From positions 1 through 5,488 of the forward strand of contig JAVEEB010000239.1 in the NCBI GenBank assembly GCA_030840665.1: 5,488 nucleotides of DNA, in the 5' to 3' direction. Source of the DNA: Frankiaceae bacterium. Its GTDB lineage: Bacteria; Actinomycetota; Actinomycetes; JAVEEB01. The notes below the pieces were generated by a model. That model made no database searches. It was given only the letters and a program-made list of their open reading frames with translations, and had not been told where the DNA came from. How positions within the stretch are numbered: the stretch's first letter is position 1; the number at the start of each line of letters is the position of its first letter. Shown here piece after piece: positions 1 to 4,515 of this stretch. The position numbers were made by a program, and so were the translations under genes.

Positions 1-1569
1 AGAGTGACAGGCGGGGCTCGATTGGCCGGGGCCGTAGACGTGGTCGGCGCGAAGAACAGCGTCCTCAAACTGATGGCGGCGGCTCTGCTGGCCCCCGGCG
101 AGACGACGATCGGCAACCTGCCGGCGATCTCGGACGTTGCGATCATGCGGGAACTGCTCGAACGCCTCGGCTGCACGGTCACCGAATCCACCCACGACGC
201 CGTCGACCGGGTCACCATCAGCACTCCCGAGCAGCTCAATCCCGAGGCGCCGTACGAGCTGGTGCGCAAGATTCGCGGGTCGATCTGCGTGCTGGGGCCG
301 TTGTTGGCCCGCACTCGGCAAGCCAAGGTCGCGCTGCCCGGCGGCGACGCGATCGGGTCGCGGCCGCTGGACATGCACTTCGCCGGACTCGAGCGGATGG
401 GGGCCGACATCCGCACCGAGCACGGCTACGTGGTGGCCGAGGCCGACGACCTGCACGGCGCGTCGATCTGGCTGGACTTCCCGAGCGTCGGCGCCACCGA
501 GAACATCATGACGGCGGCGGTGCTCGCCAAGGGCACGACGGTCATCGACAACGCGGCCCGGGAGCCGGAGATCGTCGACCTGTGCCGCATGCTCGTCGCA
601 ATGGGCGCGCAGATCGAGGGCATCGGCACGTCCACTCTCGAGGTCACCGGCGTCGAGGGACTCCAGCCGACCAGCCATGATGCGGTCGCCGACCGGATCG
701 TGGCCGGCACCTGGGCGCTGGCGGCGCTCGCCACCCGGGGGGACATCACCGTGCGCGGCGCCACGATCTGGCTCGACTTCCCGAGCGTCGGTGCCACCGA
801 GAACCTGATGACCGCGGCCGTCCTCGCCAAGGGCACGACGGTCATCGACAACGCCGCCCGGGAGCCGGAGATCGTCGACCTCTGCGAGATGCTCCAGCAG
901 ATGGGCGCGCAGATCGACGGCGCCGGCTCATCGACCCTGGTCATCGACGGCGTCGACAGCCTGCGGCCCACCACCCACGTCGTCGTCGCCGACCGGATCG
1001 TGGCCGGCACCTACGCCTACGGGGCCGTCATGACCCGTGGCGAGGTCCGCATCCGGGGCGCCCGCGCCGAGCACCTCGGCATGGCGCTCGAGAAGCTCGA
1101 ACAGGCCGGCGCCGCCGTCACCGTCTTCGATGACGGTTTCGGCGTGCGGATGGATGGCCGGCCACGGGCCGTCGACGTGGTGACGTTGCCGTACCCGGGC
1201 TTCCCGACCGACCTGCAGCCGATGGCGATCGCGCTCGCCGCGGTGGCGGAAGGCACCTCGTTCGTGACGGAGAACATCTTCGAGGGCCGCTTCATGTTCG
1301 TCGACGAGCTCAAGAGGCTCGCCGTCGATGCGCGCACCGATGGGCACCACGCGGTCATCCGCGGCCGCGAGCGCCTCTCCGGGGCGCCCGTGCGGGCGAC
1401 CGACATCCGGGCGGGCGTCGGCCTCGTCCTGGCCGGCCTGCTGGCGGAGGGCACGACGGTCGTCAGCGACGCGTACCACGTGGACCGCGGCTATCAGGGT
1501 TTCGTCGAGCAGATGCGCCAACTCGGGGCCGACATCACACGCGAGCCCGACGACCAGCACGTCCACTGA
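1..1569 (+). CDS. murA: UDP-N-acetylglucosamine 1-carboxyvinyltransferase (MurA) with internal 100-residue duplication; 5' end outside window
   Basis: MurA transfers enolpyruvate from PEP to UDP-GlcNAc, the first committed cytosolic step of peptidoglycan synthesis. Counting the GTG codon at 4-6 as residue 1, the visible motifs are GAKN (Lys17/Asn18), Arg91, [15 protein letters not shown] (Asp115, Arg120), [25 protein letters not shown] (Asp403) and DRGYQG (Arg495). These match the PEP and UDP-GlcNAc contacts of the family. Asp115 replaces the usual catalytic Cys, as in Mycobacterium tuberculosis MurA, and is the known fosfomycin-insensitive form. The GTG at 4 is not the start: the bases before it encode Arg in the family's N-terminal strand (xVTGGxRL), so several codons lie left of the window. 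The visible protein has 521 residues against about 420 for the family. The excess is a gap-free tandem duplication (residues 152-251 and 252-351). Family assignment is very secure; whether the enlarged enzyme is active is not. Confidence 0.96.
   Translation, partial: RVTGGARLAGAVDVVGAKNSVLKLMAAALLAPGETTIGNLPAISDVAIMRELLERLGCTVTESTHDAVDRVTISTPEQLNPEAPYELVRKIRGSICVLGPLLARTRQAKVALPGGDAIGSRPLDMHFAGLERMGADIRTEHGYVVAEADDLHGASIWLDFPSVGATENIMTAAVLAKGTTVIDNAAREPEIVDLCRMLVAMGAQIEGIGTSTLEVTGVEGLQPTSHDAVADRIVAGTWALAALATRGDITVRGATIWLDFPSVGATENLMTAAVLAKGTTVIDNAAREPEIVDLCEMLQQMGAQIDGAGSSTLVIDGVDSLRPTTHVVVADRIVAGTYAYGAVMTRGEVRIRGARAEHLGMALEKLEQAGAAVTVFDDGFGVRMDGRPRAVDVVTLPYPGFPTDLQPMAIALAAVAEGTSFVTENIFEGRFMFVDELKRLAVDARTDGHHAVIRGRERLSGAPVRATDIRAGVGLVLAGLLAEGTTVVSDAYHVDRGYQGFVEQMRQLGADITREPDDQHVH
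457..756 (+). repeat. MurA internal duplication, copy 1 (300 bp)
   Basis: This encodes residues 152-251, from [16 protein letters not shown] to TRGDITVR. By alignment to family members I recall, it covers the last repeat unit of the first MurA lobe plus the crossover into the second lobe (the DRIVAGT segment). Compared by hand with copy 2, there are no gaps, about 66 of 300 bases differ (about 78% identity) and 26 of 100 residues differ. The first 43 codons have only two residue changes. Many differences are synonymous, so the two copies are old and not an assembly repeat. Confidence 0.95.
757..1056 (+). repeat. MurA internal duplication, copy 2 (300 bp)
   Basis: This encodes residues 252-351, from [16 protein letters not shown] to TRGEVRIR, and then runs into the normal MurA second lobe (GARAEHLG and onward). 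The bases GGCG occur at the start of copy 1 (457), at the copy junction (757) and just past the end of copy 2 (1057), which fits a unit of exactly 300 bp. The longest identical tracts shared with copy 1 are over [17 protein letters not shown] and ADRIVAGT. Confidence 0.95.
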
Positions 1570-1750
1570 GCCGGGCCTCGAAACTATGTTGGCGTCCGTC
1601 GTGTGATGCCGGACTAGGCCGAACGGGTGACGTATCACGGCGGCCGTTTCGTGCTCTGCCCTCAGAGGTAACCAACTCGTGTCCATGTCGATACCGCAGA
1701 AGTTGCCTTTTGCCACGTAGCTTCTGAACAGGATCTCGGGTAACGATTCG

Positions 1751-1783
1751 AAACCGGTTGCTCCATATGGCAACCAAACCGGT
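1751..1783. promoter_or_regulatory. Dyad/direct-repeat element upstream of the STAS gene (candidate operator)
   Basis: The 8-mer AAACCGGT occurs twice, at 1751-1758 and 1776-1783. Between and overlapping these is a perfect inverted repeat GGTTGC (1756-1761) and GCAACC (1770-1775) around TCCATATG. Together they nearly form one long dyad (ACCGGTTGC against GCAACC-AA-ACCGGT). It lies 60-90 bp upstream of the STAS start, a position suited to an operator or activator site. Function is inferred from symmetry and position only; it could also be a simple hairpin. Confidence 0.35.
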
Positions 1784-1826
1784 GCCTCGGTCGTCTCTAC
1801 CGACGTATGGCGAACGGGTGGGCGCC

Positions 1827-1835
1827 AGAGAGGGG
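1827..1835 (+). promoter_or_regulatory. Ribosome binding site of the STAS gene
   Basis: AGAGAGGGG ends 8 bases before the ATG at 1844 and is a good purine-rich Shine-Dalgarno match. It supports this start, and I see no in-frame upstream ATG or GTG nearby that competes. Confidence 0.6.
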
Positions 1836-1843
1836 CACTGGGA

Positions 1844-2197
1844 ATGCTGCAATCGCTCAGCATCGTCGCTGACGTGGTGACGCTCGACGGACGACTCGAC
1901 GTCTCGACCGCGCCCGACATTCGCATCCTGCTGCATCGCGCAGTCGACGCAGGCATGGGCGATCTCGTCGTCGACCTGGCCCGGCTCGACGTCCTCGACG
2001 CCAGCGGTCTCGGCGTCCTCATCGGCGCGCACCGCCGGGCCGTCCGTGCAGGTCGCCAGCTCTACCTGCGCAACGTCCCGCCGCAGGTGATGCGACTGCT
2101 GTGGGTCACCCGGCTGCAGCGCGTCCTGCACGTCGAGCAACTCGCGCCGGCCCCGGCCACGGTCGAGCTGTCGCAGGAGACGCTCGCCGCCTGCTGA
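1844..2197 (+). CDS. STAS-domain protein, anti-sigma-factor antagonist-like
   Basis: This 117-residue protein is essentially one STAS domain, the SpoIIAA/RsbV fold. Visible marks are the N-terminal strand VVTLDGRLDVSTAPDIR, the hydrophobic strand DLVVDLARLDVLDASGLGVL and the following helix GAHRRAVRAGRQL. In DASG (residues 52-55), Ser54 sits where SpoIIAA and RsbV are phosphorylated by their cognate anti-sigma kinase. Unphosphorylated antagonists bind that kinase and free the sigma factor. No kinase, phosphatase or sigma gene lies beside it here, so it is an orphan and its partner is unknown. A short Pro/Ala-rich tail (from residue 101) follows the domain. It is preceded by a good ribosome binding site and a possible operator. 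It could instead act in another STAS role, such as phosphate-dependent signalling outside sigma control. Domain assignment is strong; the pathway is inferred. Confidence 0.88.
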   Translation: MLQSLSIVADVVTLDGRLDVSTAPDIRILLHRAVDAGMGDLVVDLARLDVLDASGLGVLIGAHRRAVRAGRQLYLRNVPPQVMRLLWVTRLQRVLHVEQLAPAPATVELSQETLAAC

Positions 2198-2219
2198 GAC
2201 TGCGTTCGAGCCGTCTGCG

Positions 2220-2255
2220 TCGACCTCAGCGCCGGGCGGTTGTTACCGTGGCCTG
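2220..2255 (+). promoter_or_regulatory. Candidate leaderless promoter for the 71-aa zinc protein/hydrolase operon
   Basis: A -10-like TACCGT (TANNNT) at 2244-2249 lies 6 bases before the ATG at 2256. A -35-like TCGACC (4/6 match to TTGACA) at 2220-2225 is separated by 18 bp. Transcription would begin at or next to the A of the ATG. There is no Shine-Dalgarno sequence in front of this ATG, which agrees with leaderless translation, common in actinobacteria. Based on motif and spacing only. Confidence 0.5.
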
Positions 2256-2471
2256 ATGCTGGAAAAGCTCGAGGAATGGCCCGACGGGGATTTCGTCGTA
2301 CGACGGATCACTGGTTCTTCGTCGACCAAGCCGTACCGATGCCCCGGCTGTGATCAATCGATCCGCCCCGCCACCCCCCACGTGGTCGCCTGGCCCGCCG
2401 ACGACATCGAGCAGCGGCGGCACTGGCACTCGGTGTGCTGGACGAAGCGCCTCGACCGGCGGCGCAAATGA
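2256..2471 (+). CDS. Small CxxC putative zinc-binding protein (actinobacterial, function unknown)
   Basis: This basic protein has 71 residues. The core is KPYRCPGCDQSIRPATPHVV followed by RRHWHSVCW: Cys29, Cys32, His42, His56, His58 and Cys61 give a CxxC-...-HxHxxC pattern that resembles a small zinc ribbon or treble-clef. I recall similar small proteins widely present in actinobacteria, often labelled only 'ATP/GTP-binding protein'; I see no P-loop here, so that label has no support. The tail is Arg/Lys-rich (KRLDRRRK) and may contact nucleic acid. Its stop overlaps the next start (ATGA), so it is translationally coupled to the first alpha/beta hydrolase. The start at 2256 is supported by the -10 element 6 bases before it. 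No function is assigned. Confidence 0.82.
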   Translation: MLEKLEEWPDGDFVVRRITGSSSTKPYRCPGCDQSIRPATPHVVAWPADDIEQRRHWHSVCWTKRLDRRRK

Positions 2472-3208
2472 CTCAGCCGTCGGTTTTCGCTGACGAGATT
2501 CGAGCGGCCACGGTGCTGCCCGCCGATCGACGGCCCGTGGAGCTGCACACGGCTGACGGGCTGACGCTGGTGGGGGAGCTTGCGCTGCCGCTCGACGGGC
2601 CTCCCGTCGCGACGATGCTGTGCCTGCACCCGTTGCCGACGCACGGCGGCTCGATGGACAGCCACGTGTTCCGCAAGGCGGCGTTCCGGTTGCCGGCGCT
2701 CGCGCGGATTGCGGTGCTGCGCTTCAACACCCGCGGCACGACGTCGACGGACGGGACCAGCGAGGGGGCGTTCGGCGACGGGGTGAGCGAGCAGCTCGAC
2801 GTGGCCGCCGCGCTGGACCTCATCGAACATGCGGATCTGCCTGACCCCTGGCTCGTCGGGTGGTCGTTCGGCACGGAGCTCGTTCTGCGCTTCGGCCACG
2901 CCGATCCGTCCGTCGTCGGGGGGATCCTGCTGTCGCCGCCGCTGCACCGCGCGGGCGACGCCGAGCTGGACGCGTGGGCGGCCAGTGGCAAGCCCCTGAC
3001 GGTCCTCGTGCCGGAGCTCGACGACTACCTGCGCCCCGACGCCGCGCGCGAGCGGTTCGCGCGGGTGCCGCAGGCGGAGGTCGTGGCCGTCGAGGGCGCC
3101 AAGCACCTGTGGGTGGGGGAGCCGTACGTGCGCATCGCGCTGACCGAGATCGTGCGCCGGTTGGCGCCGGCGCAGCTGCCCCTCGCGACTACGTGGGCGG
3201 CGCGGTGA
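2468..3208 (+). CDS. Alpha/beta hydrolase (dienelactone-hydrolase-like, serine hydrolase)
   Basis: This 246-residue cytosolic serine hydrolase has the alpha/beta fold. Seen in order are the oxyanion-side motif LHPLPTHGG (residues 53-61), RFNTRGTTS (85-93), the nucleophile elbow GWSFG with Ser133, an acidic residue in ELDDYLRPD (Asp185 or Asp186), and His213 in GAKHLWVG. These complete a Ser-Asp-His triad. I chose the ATG at 2468 because it overlaps the upstream stop as ATGA. An in-frame ATG at 2435 would lie well inside the upstream gene and add an 11-residue Pro/Ala-rich piece. The next gene begins at or just after its own stop, so three genes form one coupled unit. The HPLPTHGG motif and compact length resemble the YfhR/KANL3-Tex30-like group. 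The substrate cannot be told. Confidence 0.87.
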   Translation: MTQPSVFADEIRAATVLPADRRPVELHTADGLTLVGELALPLDGPPVATMLCLHPLPTHGGSMDSHVFRKAAFRLPALARIAVLRFNTRGTTSTDGTSEGAFGDGVSEQLDVAAALDLIEHADLPDPWLVGWSFGTELVLRFGHADPSVVGGILLSPPLHRAGDAELDAWAASGKPLTVLVPELDDYLRPDAARERFARVPQAEVVAVEGAKHLWVGEPYVRIALTEIVRRLAPAQLPLATTWAAR

Positions 3209-3210
3209 CG

Positions 3211-4065
3211 ATGTCGTTCGACGGGTCGTTGGGGCCGGCCGCGCCTTTGGCGTACGACGACAGCGGGTCAGGGTTGCCGGTGGTGCTGTTGCACGCCTTC
3301 CCGGTGCATCGCGGGCTGTGGGCGGGCGTGCGCGAGCAGGTCGGTCCGGGTGACGAGCGTGAGCAGGTGGGTCCGGGCGACGTGCGTGAGCACGTCGGTC
3401 CGGGCGTTCGGCTGATCACCCCCGACCTGCCCGGGTTCGGGCAATCCCCGCCTCTGACGACGGGCCCATCCCTGGACCGCTACGTTGACTCGGTCGCCGG
3501 ACTGCTCGACGCCATGGGACTCGAGCGGGCTGTGCTCGGCGGGGTGTCCATGGGCGGGTACGTGTCGCTCGCGTTCGCGCGCCGGCACCCGGATCGCCTG
3601 CTGGGTCTGATTCTCGCGGACACGAAGTCGACAGCGGATGCTCCTGCTGCCGCGGCGAATCGCCGGCGCATAGCCGCGGTGCTCGTCGACGAGGGCTCGC
3701 CGCGCGTCCTCGTCGAGGAGTCGTTGCCGAACCTGCTGGGCGCGACGACGAAGGCGGGACGGCCGGACGTGGTGACTCGGGTGCACGCGATGGTCGAGGC
3801 GGTGTCGCCGGCCGCGGCGGCGTGGGCGCAGCTGGCGATGGCGGAGCGTACCGACACCACGGCGGCCTTGCGCTCGCTGTCGGTCCCGGTCGCCGTCATC
3901 GTGGGCGCCGAGGACGCGATCACACCGGCGGGCGACGCCGAGGCAATGGTGGCGGCGGCCCGGGACGCGACGCTGACGACGATTCCCCGGGTGGGGCACC
4001 TCAGCGCGATCGAAGACCCCGAGGCCTTCGCGGCGGCCGTGGTGGCGTTCGTCTCGCGGCTGTAG
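3211..4065 (+). CDS. Alpha/beta fold hydrolase with expanded REQVGPGD repeat
   Basis: This is a 284-residue alpha/beta hydrolase. Visible motifs are VVLLHAFPVHRGLW (oxyanion region, His28), DLPGFGQS (72-79), nucleophile elbow GVSMGG with Ser113, acid Asp235 in VGAEDAITP, and His263 in VGHLSAIEDPEAF. The cap region (about 140-220) is Ala-rich, as in small esterase, lactonase or proline-iminopeptidase-like members, so the substrate is unknown. Residues 41-67 consist of three 9-residue repeats (REQVGPGDE, REQVGPGDV, REHVGPGVR) where relatives normally have one short helix before the strand RLITPDLPGFG; two units look added. The ATG at 3211 lies 2 bases after the upstream stop. The alternative GTG at 3205 overlaps that stop as GTGA and adds two residues. 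It ends against a long repeat array facing a convergent gene. Confidence 0.87.
   Translation: MSFDGSLGPAAPLAYDDSGSGLPVVLLHAFPVHRGLWAGVREQVGPGDEREQVGPGDVREHVGPGVRLITPDLPGFGQSPPLTTGPSLDRYVDSVAGLLDAMGLERAVLGGVSMGGYVSLAFARRHPDRLLGLILADTKSTADAPAAAANRRRIAAVLVDEGSPRVLVEESLPNLLGATTKAGRPDVVTRVHAMVEAVSPAAAAWAQLAMAERTDTTAALRSLSVPVAVIVGAEDAITPAGDAEAMVAAARDATLTTIPRVGHLSAIEDPEAFAAAVVAFVSRL
3331..3411 (+). repeat. Three 27-bp tandem repeats inside the second hydrolase
   Basis: Units are at 3331-3357, 3358-3384 and 3385-3411, each beginning CGYGAGCA and containing GTCCGGG. They encode REQVGPGDE, REQVGPGDV and REHVGPGVR. The third unit diverges at its last bases, where the normal protein sequence resumes. 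The 27-bp length keeps the frame. Differences between units are mostly at third positions. Confidence 0.92.
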
Positions 4066-4192
4066 TGGGCTCCCGGTGGGGCCCGGTGATGCGTTAAGCC
4101 GGCCAGGGGCGGCCCAACGCAGCAGCGCCCAACGCCGAACCGGGGCCGGGAGGGGGCCCGAGGAGGGGGCCAAACCGGGCCGGGGGACCGGT

Positions 4193-4228
4193 GCTGCGTT
4201 AGGCCGGTCAGGGGCGGCCCAGCGCAGC
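4193..4228 (+). terminator. Best-paired hairpin of the array (unit 2), possible terminator or mRNA-end structure
   Basis: GCTGCGTTAGGCC at 4193-4205 can pair with GGCCCAGCGCAGC at 4216-4228, with one A-C mismatch and one G-U wobble, closing the loop GGTCAGGGGC. It lies downstream of the hydrolase stop and, on the other strand, of the DinB stop. No U-tract follows, so classical intrinsic termination is not supported. A 3'-end stabilising or rho-associated role is equally possible. Confidence 0.35.
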
Positions 4229-4246
4229 AGCGCCCGACGCCGAACC

Positions 4247-4279
4247 GGGGCCGAACCGGGGCCGAGCGGGGGCGGGGGG
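4247..4279 (+). other. G-quadruplex motif in array unit 2
   Basis: G runs at 4247-4250, 4258-4261, 4268-4272 and 4274-4279 have loops of 7, 6 and 1 bases, within the usual pattern. It sits at the end of repeat unit 2. Confidence 0.5.
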
Positions 4280-4298
4280 CTATTCGCCGATGGCGCCG
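4278..4298 (-). repeat. Remnant copy of the DinB gene 3' end inside the array
   Basis: GGCTATTCGCCGATGGCGCC here matches the 3' end of the DinB-family gene at 4514 onward (GGCTATTCGCCGACGGCACC), with two mismatches in 20. On the minus strand it would read GAIGE-stop, against GAVGE-stop in the gene. The preceding G-rich bases also match (GAGCGGGGGCGGGG in both). It marks a duplication event that included the gene's tail. Confidence 0.8.
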
Positions 4299-4357
4299 CC
4301 GGTGATGCGTAAGGCCGGTCAGGGGCGGCCCAGCGCAGCAGCGCCCGGCGCCGAACC

Positions 4358-4391
4358 GGGGCCGGGAGGGGCAAACCGGGGCCGGAGGGGG
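4358..4391 (+). other. G-quadruplex motif in array unit 3
   Basis: G runs at 4358-4361, 4364-4366, 4368-4371 and 4378-4381 have loops of 2, 1 and 6 bases. A further five-G run follows at 4387-4391. Unit 1 has a similar but looser set (4142-4169, one loop of 8 bases). Confidence 0.5.
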
Positions 4392-4455
4392 ACCGGTGAT
4401 GCGTAAGGCCGGTCAGGGGCGGTGCAGCGCAGCAGTGCCCGGCGCCGGAGCGCGC

Positions 4456-4507
4456 GGGGGGGGAGGGGGCGGGAGGGCGCCGGAGCGGGGGCGGGGGCGG
4501 GAGGGGG
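4456..4507 (+). other. Two adjacent G-quadruplex motifs with one-base loops
   Basis: Runs of 8, 5, 3 and 3 G at 4456-4477 are separated by single A, C and A. Runs of 5, 5, 3 and 5 G at 4487-4507 are separated by single C, C and A. Both satisfy the standard G3+N1-7 rule with the shortest possible loops, which are the most stable type in vitro. They lie just past the DinB stop; the DinB transcript would carry the C-rich complement and any hydrolase read-through the G-rich form. Confidence 0.75.
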
Positions 4508-4515
4508 ACGGACGG

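Larger units (their letters stand above)
1570..1843. other. Intergenic region murA-STAS, about 274 bp
   Basis: I find no convincing gene here. It is less GC-rich than the flanking genes. At its left edge an imperfect stem (CGAGCCCG at 1542-1549 against CGGGCCTCG at 1572-1580, one bulged base) spans the murA stop but has no T-tract, so it is a weak terminator candidate. The 10-mer CGAACGGGTG occurs at 1620 and 1811, GACGTAT at 1629 and 1802, and GGTAAC at 1667 and 1739. A dyad element at 1751-1783 is listed separately. No -35/-10 pair stood out clearly as the promoter of the STAS gene, although the region must contain it if that gene is not read through from murA. Confidence 0.6.
4066..4515. 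other. Non-coding convergent intergenic region
   Basis: About 450 bases separate the 3' ends of the plus-strand hydrolase and the minus-strand DinB gene. Nearly all of it is the four-unit repeat array described separately. Open frames crossing it on both strands are low-complexity, built from repeat translations (APVRRRALLRWAAP on minus, GAAQRSSAQRR on plus), and have no plausible domains, so I treat the region as non-coding. No T-tract intrinsic terminator is visible; the hairpin-plus-G-run units may stop or shield transcripts from both sides. Confidence 0.8.
4083..4515. repeat. Array of four imperfect intergenic repeats (about 94-120 bp each)
   Basis: Units begin at CCGGTGATGCG or CCGGTGCTGCG at 4083, 4188, 4299 and 4393. 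Each has a conserved head of about 60 bases containing AGGGGCGG and CGCAGCAGYGCCC, then a variable G-run tail. Spacings are 105, 111 and 94 bp; the last unit runs about 120 bp to the DinB stop. Heads contain an imperfect inverted repeat (arms 4088-4100/4111-4123, 4193-4205/4216-4228, 4304-4316/4327-4339, 4398-4410/4421-4433) around a 10-base loop. Units 1+2 and 3+4 look like a second-level duplication of about 216 bp. It resembles intergenic palindromic (REP/BIME-type) arrays in position and design, but I do not recognise a named family. Confidence 0.88.

Noticed and set aside
4..6. GTG at position 4 as the murA start
   Set aside because: It falls inside the conserved N-terminal VTGG strand of MurA, and the preceding codon already reads as family-like sequence. 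The true start is left of the window.
1617..1823. Words resembling 16S rRNA (GCGAACGGGTG and neighbours) at 1620 and 1811, tempting because rRNA genes follow murA in mycobacteria
   Set aside because: The match extends only about 10-20 bases each time and no surrounding sequence fits 16S rRNA, so a relic rRNA gene is not supported.
928..2022. Long minus-strand open frame opposite murA and the STAS gene
   Set aside because: It is antisense to two clear genes, Arg/Pro/His-rich with no recognisable motif, and crosses the intergenic region. It is a typical shadow frame in high-GC DNA.
2860..3210. Upstream extension of the second hydrolase frame
   Set aside because: It overlaps the first hydrolase in another frame and is Arg/Gly/Ala-rich, with no family match before the coupled start at 3205-3211.
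4076..4312. Small plus-strand gene after the second hydrolase
   Set aside because: The predicted peptide is Gly/Arg/Ala low-complexity derived from the repeats, with no ribosome binding site and no conserved motif.
3268..4374. Long minus-strand open frame with repeated APVRRRALLRWAAP blocks
   Set aside because: The repeats are translations of the intergenic array, and the rest is antisense to the second hydrolase. Composition is low-complexity and no domain is seen.
4083..4515. CRISPR array
   Set aside because: Units are about 100 bp and imperfect, with no short constant repeat and unique-spacer alternation, and no cas genes are nearby.
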